Assembly (NCBI GenBank): GCA_963700955.1
Contig: CAVOZH010000012.1
Location: 558,001-622,000, forward strand
Reading direction: 5' to 3'
Length of the DNA: 64,000 nt
Origin: Nocardioides_C sp963700955
GTDB taxonomy: Bacteria; Actinomycetota; Actinomycetes; Propionibacteriales; Nocardioidaceae
The first letter of the stretch is position 1. Each line of letters starts with the position of its first letter. The position numbers and the translations under genes were made by a program. The notes under the pieces are model-generated. The model saw nothing but the letters and a program-made list of their open reading frames with translations, had not been told where the DNA came from and made no database searches. Positions 23,698-32,524 of the stretch are shown piece after piece.

Positions 23698-25581
23698 CTA
23701 CTCGCGTCGCAGGGCGGGGCGGAGCGTCTCGAGCACGCCTTCGTCCTCGATGGTCGAGGGCACGGCCGCTTCCTTGCCGTCGGCGATCTCCCGCATCGTC
23801 TTCCGCAGGATCTTCCCGGACCGTGTCTTGGGGAGGCCTCCGACGACCGTGACGTCCTTGAACGCCGCGACCGCCCCGATCTCGTCGCGCACCATCGCGA
23901 TGAGCTCGCGGGCGATGTCGTCGGGGTCGTCGGTCACGCCGGCCTTGAGCACCACGAAACCTCGCGGCAGCTGCCCCTTCATCGCGTCGGCAGCACCGAT
24001 CACGGCGCATTCGGCCACGGCCGGATGCTGTGCGATCACGGCCTCCATCGACCCGGTCGACAGCCGGTGGCCCGCCACGTTGATGACGTCGTCGGTGCGA
24101 CCCATCACATAGAGGTAGCCGTCCTCGTCGATGTACCCGCCGTCGCCGGACAGGTAGTAGCCGTCGTACGCCGCAAGGTAGGACGAGACGTACCTCTGGT
24201 CGTCGCCCCACAACGTCGGCAGAGTGCCGGGTGGCAGCGGGAGGCGGAGGCAGATCGCGCCCTCCTCGCCCGCTGGAAGCGGCTCGCCCTTCTCGTCGAG
24301 GACGCGTACGTCGTACCCCGGGACCGGGACGCTGGGTGAGCCGGCCTTGATCGGCATCGGATCGAGCCCCCGCAGGTTCGCCGCGATGGGCCAGCCCGTC
24401 TCGGTCTGCCACCAGTTGTCGACCACGGGCACGCCGAGGCGCTCGGTCGCCCAGGTGTAGGTGTCGGGGTCGAGGCGCTCTCCGGCGAGGAACAACGTGC
24501 GCAACGACGAGATGTCGTGCTGGGCAAGGAGCTCGCCGTTCGGGTCCTCCTTCTTGATCGCGCGGATCGCCGTGGGCGCGGTGAACAACGCCTCGACGCC
24601 GTACTCCGCGATCACCCGCCAGAACGCTCCGGCGTCAGGGGTGCCCACCGGCTTCCCCTCGTAGAGCACCGTCGTGGCGCCGTTGACCAGCGGCGCGTAG
24701 ACGATGTAGCTGTGCCCGACCACCCACCCCACGTCGGAGGCGGCCCACCAGACCTGGCCGGCACGTGCGTCGTAGATGTTCGGCAGCGACCAGGCCATGG
24801 CGACGGCGTGTCCGCCGTTGTCACGGACGATCCCCTTCGGCTTCCCTGTGGTTCCTGAGGTGTAGAGCACGTAGAGCGGGTCGGTCGCGGCCACTTCCAG
24901 GCACGGCGCCGGGTGGCTTGCTCCTGCCTTCATCGCGACGTCCCAGTCGACGTCGCGAGGGTCCGACATCTCGGCACGTGCTTGGGGCCGCTGCTTGATG
25001 ACACAGGCGCCTGGCTTGTGAGCGGCCAGCTCGAGGGCCCGGTCGAGCATCGGCTTGTACTCCACGACCCGACTCGGCTCGATGCCGCACGAGGCCGAGA
25101 TGACGACCTTCGGCTGGGCGTCGTCGATGCGGATCGCCAGCTCGTGGGGGGCGAAGCCGCCGAACACCACCGAGTGCACGGCCCCGATCCGCGCGCAGGC
25201 GAGCATCGCGACGACGGCCTCGGGGATCATCGGCATGTAGATGACCACGCGGTCGCCCTTCTCGACGCCGAAGCCGCGCAGGGCCCCGGCGAAGGCGGCG
25301 ACCTTCTCGAGCAGCTCGGCGTAGCTGAACCGCTGCCGCGTGTCGGTCACGGGGCTGTCGTAGATCAGGGCGGTGCGGTCGGCGTGGCCGGCGACGACGT
25401 GTCTGTCGAGGGCGTTGTAACAGGTGTTCAGCGTGGCGTCGGGGAACCACCGGAAGAACGGCTTGCGCGAGTCGTCCAGGACTCGCTGCGGCTTCCGGAT
25501 CCAGTCCACGAGCCCGGCCTGCTCACCCCAGTACGCCTCCGGGTCCTTGATGCTGCGGTCGTACTCCTCGCGATATCCCAT
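23698..25581 (-). CDS. prpE: Propionate-CoA ligase (PrpE-type acyl-CoA synthetase)
   Basis: Activates propionate (or acetate) with ATP and CoA to the acyl-CoA through an acyl-adenylate. From the ATG at 25581 it has 627 residues. The P-loop YTSGTTGKPKG is near residue 250, WWQTETGWPI is the A5-like motif, YLSGDGGYIDEDGYLYVMGR the hinge region, and SGKILRKTMR carries the catalytic lysine that is acetylation-controlled in this family. GIEPSRVVEYKPMLDRA is characteristic of PrpE rather than Acs. The frame is open further upstream, but that stretch has no homology-like sequence. It converges on the cstA-ybdD pair across repeat copy C. Confidence 0.88.
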   Translation of the reverse strand: MGYREEYDRSIKDPEAYWGEQAGLVDWIRKPQRVLDDSRKPFFRWFPDATLNTCYNALDRHVVAGHADRTALIYDSPVTDTRQRFSYAELLEKVAAFAGALRGFGVEKGDRVVIYMPMIPEAVVAMLACARIGAVHSVVFGGFAPHELAIRIDDAQPKVVISASCGIEPSRVVEYKPMLDRALELAAHKPGACVIKQRPQARAEMSDPRDVDWDVAMKAGASHPAPCLEVAATDPLYVLYTSGTTGKPKGIVRDNGGHAVAMAWSLPNIYDARAGQVWWAASDVGWVVGHSYIVYAPLVNGATTVLYEGKPVGTPDAGAFWRVIAEYGVEALFTAPTAIRAIKKEDPNGELLAQHDISSLRTLFLAGERLDPDTYTWATERLGVPVVDNWWQTETGWPIAANLRGLDPMPIKAGSPSVPVPGYDVRVLDEKGEPLPAGEEGAICLRLPLPPGTLPTLWGDDQRYVSSYLAAYDGYYLSGDGGYIDEDGYLYVMGRTDDVINVAGHRLSTGSMEAVIAQHPAVAECAVIGAADAMKGQLPRGFVVLKAGVTDDPDDIARELIAMVRDEIGAVAAFKDVTVVGGLPKTRSGKILRKTMREIADGKEAAVPSTIEDEGVLETLRPALRRE

Positions 25582-25876
25582 GGCCCCATCTTGGGTGCTC
25601 CGGCTCGGTCCGGCCAGTGGTTGCGCCGGCGCCGCGACCAAACGGGGGGCCGCCGCGTCGAGCGGTCGCGACGAGCGCCGCCTCGGCCGGTCCGCTGAGC
25701 AGCCCGGCTGCGGCCGGCTCGAAATTCGGTTGCGCACCACGTCGTACGTCGGACACCCTCGTCCGGTGGGGCGACGCCGGGTCGCCTCCTGAGCAGAGAG
25801 GGGCGTGACATGCGCACGACTGTCCTTGGCGTGATCTCAGCCAACCTTCCCTCTCACTCATGGAGCACCCCCACCG

Positions 25877-26872
25877 ATGTCACACGACGTCAACTTCGCG
25901 GACCAGGAGTCCGCTGACCTCGGCCGGCCCGTCCCGGCTTCCTCGACCAGCCCCACAACCCGCAGCGCACCCCACCCAGCGGCCGTCCCAGCGCCCGCCC
26001 CAGTGGCCGGTCCTGAGATCGACCCGTTCTTCGTCTTCGACTTCCAGGCACTCGACGACCCTGACGGTCCCGATGCCGGCGACGGCGGTGGCAGCGAAGG
26101 CCGACGCTGGAGCACCTACTGGGACGTCGAACGCCTCTGCCGTGGTCCCGAGCCGGTGCCCGACTGGGTGGTCACCGATCGCGCCGCCGTCGACACCGAC
26201 CTCGGGATCCTCAAGACCGGCAAGGAGGCCGACGTCTTCCTGCTCGAGCGCGCGGTGCCGTCGACCGACGGGACCGGCGCCTCGACGGTGATGGCGGCCA
26301 AGCGGTACCGCTCCGAGGAGCACCGGTCGTTCCACCGCAGCAGCACCTACACCGAGGGCAGGCGCACCCGCAACAGCCGGGACGCCCGCGCCCTGGCGAA
26401 GCGCACCGCACACGGGCGCGCCGTGGCCGCAGGACAGTGGGCGTGGGCGGAGTGGGAGTCGATGAAGCGGTTCTGGTCGGCCGGTGTCCCGGTCCCCTAC
26501 CCCGTGCAGGTCGACGGCACCGAGATCCTCATGGAGCTGGTCACCGTCGGCGACGAGGTGGCGCCGCGCCTCGCGCAGGCCCGGCCCGACCACGACCTGC
26601 TCGTCTCCTACTTCGACCAGCTGCGTGACGCGATGGCCGTGCTCGCCGCTCACGGCATCGCGCACGGTGACCTGTCGCCGTACAACATCCTCGCCGCCGG
26701 AGATCGCGTCGTGATCATCGACCTGCCACAGGCGGTGGACATCGTGGGCAACCCGGCCGGCATGGACTTCCTCATGCGGGACTGCCACAACGTCTGTACG
26801 TGGTTCGTGGCCCGTGGTCTCGAGGTCGACGAGCACGCGCTGTTCGGCGAGCTGCTCGCGGCGGCCTTCTGA
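25877..26872 (+). CDS. RIO1-family atypical serine/threonine kinase
   Basis: A 331-residue protein. The first 70 residues are low-complexity (Pro, Ala, Ser, Gly). The kinase follows: ILKTGKEADVFLLE is the RIO-type nucleotide loop, AAKRYR supplies the ATP-binding lysine, HGDLSPYNIL (near residue 272) is the catalytic loop with its aspartate and asparagine, and IIDLPQAVD supplies the metal aspartate. All key residues are present. The substrate is unknown; in bacteria this family has no settled role. It stands alone on the plus strand, upstream of the LOG-family gene, with 89 bp between them. Confidence 0.85.
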   Translation: MSHDVNFADQESADLGRPVPASSTSPTTRSAPHPAAVPAPAPVAGPEIDPFFVFDFQALDDPDGPDAGDGGGSEGRRWSTYWDVERLCRGPEPVPDWVVTDRAAVDTDLGILKTGKEADVFLLERAVPSTDGTGASTVMAAKRYRSEEHRSFHRSSTYTEGRRTRNSRDARALAKRTAHGRAVAAGQWAWAEWESMKRFWSAGVPVPYPVQVDGTEILMELVTVGDEVAPRLAQARPDHDLLVSYFDQLRDAMAVLAAHGIAHGDLSPYNILAAGDRVVIIDLPQAVDIVGNPAGMDFLMRDCHNVCTWFVARGLEVDEHALFGELLAAAF

Positions 26873-26948
26873 CCAGGCCTGCTCAGCGGTGTCCGCCTCG
26901 CGGATGGAGGCCGGCTCAGTCGAGCGGCGGGAGCCTCTGCCCGTGGGC

Positions 26949-26954
26949 TAGGTT
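26949..26954 (+). promoter_or_regulatory. Leaderless -10 of the LOG-family gene
   Basis: TAGGTT ends 7 nt before the ATG at 26962. This fixes the start although the reading frame is open further upstream. Confidence 0.55.
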
Positions 26955-26961
26955 CGGCCGG

Positions 26962-28053
26962 ATGAGAGAGCATCGCCGTCGCACGGTCGAGGTGGAGACC
27001 CTCGAGGAGTTCGACTCGCGAGTGGGAGCCGGCGCCACCTCGATGAACGGATGGCACCTGCAGTCGGTCGACCTCCGCGCACGTGGCTCGGTGCTTCGGT
27101 CCCTCGACCCCAGCGGTGCGCTCTTCCTCGGCTGCGTCCTCGGACCCGCCGACGAGGAGAGCCTGAGAGCACGCGGCGCCCTGGTCTTTCCTGCCGTCCC
27201 CGACGTGCCCTTCGACGCCTACCGTTCGGCGCTCTACACCCCGCGCGAGCTGTACGACGGGCTGGACAAGTCCTACGGAGAGACCCTCGACGCCCAGGTC
27301 TACGCGTGGTCGCGCCAGGAACCGTCCCTCCGCCTCAGCCTCGCGCAGGCGCTCCACGACCACGCCATCGACGACGCGCTCGGCGATCTGGTTCGCGGGC
27401 GCGCGCTGGTGGGGGTGATGGGTGGGCACTCCCTCGGCCGCGGCAGCAGGGAGTACGTCGCAGCCGCCCACCTGTCGCACGAGCTCGCCGGAAGCGGGTT
27501 CACCGTCGCAACGGGCGGTGGGCCGGGCGCGATGGAGGCCGCCAACCTCGGCGCCTGGTTCGCAGGCCGCACTCGTGACGAGCTGGATGAGGCCGTCGGC
27601 ATCCTCGCCGAGGTACCAACCTTCAAGCCGTCCATCGAGGACTGGGCTCGGAGCGCCTTCGACGTGCTCGACCGGTGGCCCGACGGAGATCGCTCGCTGG
27701 GCATCCCCACCTGGCACTACGGCCACGAGCCACCCAACGCGTTCGCGGCCGACATCGCGAAGTACTTCAAGAACGCGATCCGCGAGGACACCCTGCTCCA
27801 CCTCGCCTCGGCCGGCGTCGTGTACCTGCCCGGAGCAGCCGGAACGATCCAGGAGGTGTTCCAGGACGCCTGCGAGAACTACTACGCCGACCCGTCCTCG
27901 GTGGCCCCCATGGTCCTGGTCGGACGCCACTACTGGACCGAGGAGCTGCCTGTCTGGCCGCTGCTCGAGGCACTGGCGCGTGGCCGCGGCATGGAGCCGC
28001 TGGTCCACCTCGTCGACGGGGTCTCCGAGGTCCCCACACTGCTGGCGCGTTAG
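26962..28053 (+). CDS. LOG-family protein (Rossmann-fold nucleotide-binding)
   Basis: A 363-residue member of the LOG/lysine decarboxylase-like superfamily. The core motifs are VATGGGPGAMEAANLGAW near residue 180 and the LPGAAGTIQEVFQ variant of PGGxGTxxE near residue 290. It is longer than the cytokinin-activating LOG phosphoribohydrolases because of a roughly 130-residue N-terminal part and an insertion. It may act on a nucleotide monophosphate, but the exact reaction is not known. Its TAG stop overlaps the TAA stop of the convergent methyltransferase gene, so the two 3' ends share 4 bp. Confidence 0.8.
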   Translation: MREHRRRTVEVETLEEFDSRVGAGATSMNGWHLQSVDLRARGSVLRSLDPSGALFLGCVLGPADEESLRARGALVFPAVPDVPFDAYRSALYTPRELYDGLDKSYGETLDAQVYAWSRQEPSLRLSLAQALHDHAIDDALGDLVRGRALVGVMGGHSLGRGSREYVAAAHLSHELAGSGFTVATGGGPGAMEAANLGAWFAGRTRDELDEAVGILAEVPTFKPSIEDWARSAFDVLDRWPDGDRSLGIPTWHYGHEPPNAFAADIAKYFKNAIREDTLLHLASAGVVYLPGAAGTIQEVFQDACENYYADPSSVAPMVLVGRHYWTEELPVWPLLEALARGRGMEPLVHLVDGVSEVPTLLAR

Positions 28054-28649
28054 CGCTTCCGGTAGGCCGCGACGGGGAACACCGGGTCGCCTCCGGTCAC
28101 CGATCCCCAAGCACTCCGGCCGCTGAACGACTCCTGCCCCACCTGGTTCAGGCCGTGCCGGTTCATGACCGCCGCCACCCGGTCCGCGGCGTCAGCCCCG
28201 GTACGTCGGACCCGCCCGTGCGCCAGGTCCTTGTCGACCGTCGTCACCAGGTGGCCGCCCGGCCGCAGCACCCGGACCGCCTCCGCGAGCACGACGTCGG
28301 CCACGGGAATCGACAGGAGATGGAGCAGCCACACCATGGTCACGACGTCGACCGAAGACTCCCGAAGCGGGAGCCGGTCCGCCGGGGCGACGACCACCCT
28401 GCCGGGGACCCGTCTCGCCGCGACCGCGAGCATGCCCCGCGACAGGTCGGTGACCACGACGTCGAACCCGCGCTCGGCCAGCTCGGCCGACACGATGCCG
28501 GTGCCGCCCGCGACATCGACCAGGAGACCCGGCGCAGGCACCAGAGAGGCGACCACCTCCGCCGCGGCGCGCGCCCGCGCCGGACCGCCGCGCGTCTCGT
28601 CGTACACCCCTGCCTCCGCGTCGTAGTAGGCGGTGCGCTCTCGGTTCAC
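28050..28649 (-). CDS. Class I SAM-dependent methyltransferase
   Basis: A 199-residue methyltransferase. The SAM-binding motif I is LLVDVAGGTGIVSAELAE near residue 40-60; motif II acidic VVVTDLSRGML; motif IV VDVVTMVWLLHLL; and VRVLRPGGHLVTTVD is the post-core strand. Resembles UbiE/small-molecule methyltransferases, substrate unknown. A GTG at 28649 is chosen because TAGGCT ends 7 nt upstream (leaderless); another GTG two codons earlier is less likely. It converges on the LOG-family gene with overlapping stops. Confidence 0.85.
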   Translation of the reverse strand: MNRERTAYYDAEAGVYDETRGGPARARAAAEVVASLVPAPGLLVDVAGGTGIVSAELAERGFDVVVTDLSRGMLAVAARRVPGRVVVAPADRLPLRESSVDVVTMVWLLHLLSIPVADVVLAEAVRVLRPGGHLVTTVDKDLAHGRVRRTGADAADRVAAVMNRHGLNQVGQESFSGRSAWGSVTGGDPVFPVAAYRKR

Positions 28650-28656
28650 GACCACG

Positions 28657-28662
28657 AGCCTA
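28657..28662 (-). promoter_or_regulatory. Leaderless -10 of the methyltransferase gene
   Basis: Minus-strand TAGGCT ends 7 nt before the GTG at 28649 and selects it over the GTG at 28655, which would be only one base from the hexamer. Confidence 0.5.
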
Positions 28663-28706
28663 CGAGGTCCGCGTGACCCCGGCGGAGGGCTCTTCGTTGA
28701 AGTGCC

Positions 28707-30437
28707 ATGACTCTGACCCGAAGGGACCTGCTACGCGCAGGGGGGACCCTGGCCGGACTCTGCGCGGTCAGTGGCACAGGCCTGCTCCGTCCCTCCCCGG
28801 GGTGGGCGGCACCTGGTCTCGCGGCCCCCGCCGGCACGACACTCGACCGGACGCTGCTCCGCGGGGCGCCCGGAGCGGGCGGCTACGCACCTGTCGTGCG
28901 AGGACCCGGCGAGCCGCACGTCGTGCGCACCGACCTCGGCGTCCCGGCCGGCCGTGGGCGCACTTCCCGGCGACGGGCAGTGCTGGCCTTCGCCCATCTG
29001 ACCGACGTACATGTCGTGGACGTGCAGTCGCCCATGCGGGTCGAGTACCTCGACCGTTACGACGACAACGACGTCAGCACCGGGCTCCTCTCCTCGGCGT
29101 ACCGCCCGCAGGAGATGCTCACCGCCCAGATCGCTGAGGCCATGGTGCAGGCGGTCAACCGTGTCGGCGTGGGCCCGGTCACGGGAGCGCCGTTGGCCTT
29201 CGCCCTGCAGACCGGCGACAACTCCGACAACGCCCACCTCAACGAGGTCCGGTGGAACATCGACCTGCTCGACGGCGCCACCGTCCGCCCCGACTCCGGC
29301 GACCTGACCCGGTTCGAGGGCGTCGCCGACTCGGCCGCCCCGTGGTACGACACGCACTACTGGCACCCCGACGGCACCCCGCCCGGCGCGACGGACGACT
29401 TCGCGCGGAGCAGGTACGGCTTCCCCGTCGTCCCCGGCCTTCTCGACGCCGCGCGCCGACCGTTCGACGCGTCCGGCCTCGCGATGCCCTGGTACACCGC
29501 GTTCGGGAACCACGACTCGCTGGTCCAGGGCAACTTCCCCGCCACCCTCCAGATGAGCCAGGTCGCCCAGGGCGGCCTGAAGCTGGTCTCGCCTCCGGCC
29601 GGGATGACTCAGGACGACCTGCTGCGCGCGATCCAGGGCGACTACGCGGGCTTCCTGGCCGCGCTTGCGCTCACGCCGCATGTGCGCCCCGTGACCCCGG
29701 ATCCGCGGCGAAGGGTACTCACCCGCGCCGAGGTCGTCGAAGAGCACTTCGCCTCCGCCGGCGCGCCGTACGGCCACGGGTTCACCGAGCGCAACCGCGC
29801 CGAGGGCACGGCGTACTACACGTTCGACCGAGGACCCGTCCGGTTCATCGTGCTCGACACCGTCAACCCCAACGGGGAGGCCAACGGCTCGCTCGACGCC
29901 ACCCAGTTCGCCTGGCTCTCCGACCTTCTGGCCGCGTCGGCCGACCGGGTGGTGGTGGTGGCAGCGCACCATACGCTCAGCACGATGGACAACCCACTGG
30001 TGGCCACCGGCGGCGACGGCGAGTCCCGGGTGCTCGGTGACGAGGTGCGGTCGCTGTTGCTGCGCCACCCGCAGGTGGTGGCGATGGTCGACGGGCACAC
30101 GCACCGCAACGACGTCTGGGCGCACCGACGCGAGGACGGCACGCCCGGCGGGTTCTGGGAGATCAACACGGCCGCGCACATCGACTGGCCGCAGCAGTCT
30201 CGGCTGATCGAGGTCGTCGACAACCGCGACGGCACGCTGTCGCTCTTCGCGACGATGCTCGACCACGACGGCCCCGCGGCGTACGGCGGGCGCACCGGCA
30301 ACCCCCTTGTCCTCGCGGGGCTCGCCCGTGAGCTCGCGGCCAACGACTGGCAACAGCGCGAGTCGACCGGGCGCGGCACCGTCGAGACCCGCAACGTGGA
30401 GCTGCTCGTCGCCGCTCCCCCTGCCCTCGCCGGCTAG
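28707..30437 (+). CDS. Tat-exported metallophosphoesterase (TIGR03767-like)
   Basis: Secreted calcineurin-like phosphoesterase of 576 residues. The N-terminus TRRDLLRAGGTLAGLCAVSG is a twin-arginine signal peptide with a likely cleavage after GWAA-PGLAAPA. The dinuclear metal motifs are all present in order: FAHLTDVHV, QTGDNSDN, FGNHDSL, VAAHHTL and VDGHTHRN. The family is found mainly in actinobacteria; substrate unknown, possibly extracellular phosphate esters. It stands alone between two minus-strand genes. Confidence 0.87.
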   Translation: MTLTRRDLLRAGGTLAGLCAVSGTGLLRPSPGWAAPGLAAPAGTTLDRTLLRGAPGAGGYAPVVRGPGEPHVVRTDLGVPAGRGRTSRRRAVLAFAHLTDVHVVDVQSPMRVEYLDRYDDNDVSTGLLSSAYRPQEMLTAQIAEAMVQAVNRVGVGPVTGAPLAFALQTGDNSDNAHLNEVRWNIDLLDGATVRPDSGDLTRFEGVADSAAPWYDTHYWHPDGTPPGATDDFARSRYGFPVVPGLLDAARRPFDASGLAMPWYTAFGNHDSLVQGNFPATLQMSQVAQGGLKLVSPPAGMTQDDLLRAIQGDYAGFLAALALTPHVRPVTPDPRRRVLTRAEVVEEHFASAGAPYGHGFTERNRAEGTAYYTFDRGPVRFIVLDTVNPNGEANGSLDATQFAWLSDLLAASADRVVVVAAHHTLSTMDNPLVATGGDGESRVLGDEVRSLLLRHPQVVAMVDGHTHRNDVWAHRREDGTPGGFWEINTAAHIDWPQQSRLIEVVDNRDGTLSLFATMLDHDGPAAYGGRTGNPLVLAGLARELAANDWQQRESTGRGTVETRNVELLVAAPPALAG

Positions 30438-30438
30438 G

Positions 30439-31566
30439 TCAGGCCTCGGTCGCGGCGAGCTGTCCGCAGGCGCCGTCGATCTCCTGGCCGCGGGTGTCCC
30501 GCACTGTCGTGGGGATCCCCTTGGCCTCGAGCCGGCGGACGAACTCTCGCTCGTCCTCGCGACGGGAGGCGGTCCACTTCGAGCCGGGGGTCGGGTTGAG
30601 CGGGATCAGGTTCACGTGGACCCAGCCCCAGTCGCCGTAGGAGTTCAGCACGTCGGCGAGCAGGTCCGCTCGCCACGCCTGGTCGTTGATGTCGCGCATC
30701 ATGGCGTACTCGATCGAGACCCGGCGCTTCGTCGTGCGCGCATAGTTCCACGCCGCCTCGACGGTCTCGTGCACGGACCAGCGGGTGTTGATCGGCACCA
30801 GCTCGTTGCGAAGCTCGTCGTCGGGCGCGTGCAGCGAGAGTGCCAGGGTGACCGGGATGCCCTCCTCGGCGAGCTGACGCATCCGCGGTACGAGCCCCAC
30901 CGTGGACACCGTGACCCCGCGGGCGGACATGCCGAGACCGTCAGGAGCCGGGTCGGTGAGTCGACGCACGGCACCGATCACTGCCTTGTAGTTGGCCATC
31001 GGCTCGCCCATGCCCATGAACACGACGTTGGAGACCCGCGCAGGACCACCCGGCACCTCACCACGCGCGAGGGCCCGGGCCCCGGCGACAACCTGTTCGA
31101 CGATCTCCGCGGTCGACATGTTCCGCTGGAGGCCGCCCTGGCCGGTGGCGCAGAACGGGCACGCCATGCCGCAGCCGGCCTGGGACGACACGCACATGGT
31201 GACCCGGTCCGGGTAGCGCATCAGGACCGACTCCACGAGTGCACCGTCGAAGAGCTTCCACAGCGTCTTCTGGGTGGTGCCCTTGTCGGCCTGCATCGTG
31301 CGAAGGGGCGTCATCAGCTCCGGCAGCAGCGACTCGACCATGGTCGACCGGTCGCCTGCGGGCAGGTCGGTCATCTGCTCCGGGTCGTCGACGAGCCGGG
31401 AGAAGTAGTGCGTGGACAGCTGCTTCGCGCGGAAACCGGGGAGCCCGAGCGAGGCCACCAGCTCCTTGCGGTCGGCGGCGGAGAGGTCCGCGAGGTGGCG
31501 CGGGGGCTTCTTGCGGCCGCGCGGTTCGTCGAAGACGAGGGGAAGGGTTCGGGGCTCTTCAGACAT
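30439..31566 (-). CDS. rlmN: 23S rRNA (adenine-2503-C2) methyltransferase RlmN
   Basis: Radical-SAM enzyme that methylates A2503 of 23S rRNA (and in some bacteria A37 of tRNAs). 375 residues. The iron-sulfur cysteines are C132, C136 and C139 in GCGMACPFC. The second, methyl-accepting cysteine pair of the family is represented by the C-terminal GQEIDGACGQLA. GMGEPMANY is the SAM-contacting GGE-like motif. GGGAGGG lies just upstream of the ATG. In other actinobacteria it neighbours dxr; here 28 kb of other genes lie between. Confidence 0.95.
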   Translation of the reverse strand: MSEEPRTLPLVFDEPRGRKKPPRHLADLSAADRKELVASLGLPGFRAKQLSTHYFSRLVDDPEQMTDLPAGDRSTMVESLLPELMTPLRTMQADKGTTQKTLWKLFDGALVESVLMRYPDRVTMCVSSQAGCGMACPFCATGQGGLQRNMSTAEIVEQVVAGARALARGEVPGGPARVSNVVFMGMGEPMANYKAVIGAVRRLTDPAPDGLGMSARGVTVSTVGLVPRMRQLAEEGIPVTLALSLHAPDDELRNELVPINTRWSVHETVEAAWNYARTTKRRVSIEYAMMRDINDQAWRADLLADVLNSYGDWGWVHVNLIPLNPTPGSKWTASRREDEREFVRRLEAKGIPTTVRDTRGQEIDGACGQLAATEA

Positions 31567-31608
31567 AGCCCTCCCAGTGTCCCACCCCCCTGGTCGGGGA
31601 CCGAATCC

Positions 31609-32229
31609 TCAGGACCCGGACTGCGTCACATCGTGGAGTACGTGACCCATGAGCCAAGCGATGTCGGCTGCCGCCTCGGCGGGGGTCTTGGCCGGCTGCA
31701 TGACGTGGCTGAGCACGAGCCGGATGATCGCGTCCACCGGGACGCGCAGCTCGCTCTCGGTCAGCCCGGTCTCGAACCCCTGCTCGTCGAGCGACTCGAT
31801 CACCACCGCCGAGGCGCCCTCGATCAGGCCCTGGGCCTGGGTGGTCAGCAGCGGCAGGAGGTCACTGCCGCCGGTGTGCGCCGACTCGAGGACCGCCTTC
31901 AGGAGAGGGTTGGCCGCTGCCGCCTCCAGCGTCCCCTCGCAGGCGCTCCGCAACGCCTCGGCCAGCTCAGTCTCCGCCGCCATCCGGGTGCGGACCACGT
32001 CGAGGAACCGCTCGAGCTCCCGCATCACGAGCTCCTCGGCGATGCGGGGCTTGGAGCCGAGCTCGTTGTAGACCGTCTGCCGGCTGACGCCGACCTCGTC
32101 GGCGAGCTTGGCCATCGTCACCGCGCCCCATCCCTCGGCGGCGGTGATCGAGGCGGCGGCGTCGAGCAGGCGGTCTCGCATCAGGGTGCGCACCGAGTCG
32201 CGGAAGGGCGAGGAGGCCTGGACGGTCAT
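31609..32229 (-). CDS. TetR-family regulator of the alkane hydroxylase operon
   Basis: A 206-residue TetR-type repressor. The helix-turn-helix is in residues 30-65 (VTMAKLADEVGVSRQTVYNELGSK), followed by a helical ligand-binding domain that would sense an alkane, alcohol or fatty acid derivative. It is the last gene of the alkB operon, and its ATG overlaps the stop of a 31-codon ORF as ATGA. This matches the alkB-rubredoxin-tetR layout known in Rhodococcus and Nocardioides-like genera. The inverted TGTCA repeats upstream of alkB are its likely operator. Confidence 0.87.
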   Translation of the reverse strand: MTVQASSPFRDSVRTLMRDRLLDAAASITAAEGWGAVTMAKLADEVGVSRQTVYNELGSKPRIAEELVMRELERFLDVVRTRMAAETELAEALRSACEGTLEAAAANPLLKAVLESAHTGGSDLLPLLTTQAQGLIEGASAVVIESLDEQGFETGLTESELRVPVDAIIRLVLSHVMQPAKTPAEAAADIAWLMGHVLHDVTQSGS

Positions 32230-32321
32230 GGCGCCACGCTATCCGGCACCGGAACGGCCTTCTCCGCCAGCGCGTCAAGCCTCACCCGGACGGATTCGCG
32301 GACGAGGCTCCACGAAATCAT
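32226..32321 (-). CDS. 31-residue coupled small ORF between rubredoxin and tetR
   Basis: The ORF has 31 codons plus stop. It starts at the ATG overlapping the rubredoxin stop (ATGA) and ends with a TGA overlapping the tetR start (ATGA). Perfect coupling at both ends argues that it is translated. The peptide begins MISWSLVRESVRVRLDALAE, an amphipathic helix-like stretch, and ends with a proline-containing tail. I recognise no family. It may serve only to carry ribosomes from the rubredoxin gene to tetR. Confidence 0.45.
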   Translation of the reverse strand: MISWSLVRESVRVRLDALAEKAVPVPDSVAP

Positions 32322-32524
32322 CCGCTCGCTCCTTCTCGGCTGTCGTCGCCGCCGGGCCTGCTGTCCAACGGCTCGAAGTCCTGCTGCTCGCGGACCCCGC
32401 AGTCGGGGCAGCACCAGTCGGGGTCGATCTGGTCGAAGGGTGTCCCGGGGGGCCAACCCTCGTGCGGGTCGCCCACCTCTTCGTCATAGACGTACTCGCA
32501 GCTGGGGCAGATGAACCTGCTCAT
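32318..32524 (-). CDS. rubA: Rubredoxin
   Basis: A 68-residue iron protein that carries electrons to the alkane monooxygenase. The two iron-binding CxxC pairs are FICPSCEYVYDE (residues 5-13) and WCCPDCGVRE (about 38-46), and GTPFDQIDPDW is the conserved core. The last 18 residues are a Ser/Gly/Asp-rich tail. Its ATG overlaps the alkB stop as ATGA. No rubredoxin reductase gene is in the window, so that function must be encoded elsewhere. Confidence 0.95.
   Translation of the reverse strand: MSRFICPSCEYVYDEEVGDPHEGWPPGTPFDQIDPDWCCPDCGVREQQDFEPLDSRPGGDDSREGASG

Noticed and set aside
32288..32325. A second match to the ACGGATTCG...ACGAAATCATC arrangement of the ALDH promoter
   Set aside because: It lies inside the coupled 31-codon ORF and the rubredoxin stop, where the bases are explained by the ATGA overlap and codons. 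The alk operon has no functional link to the amine cluster.
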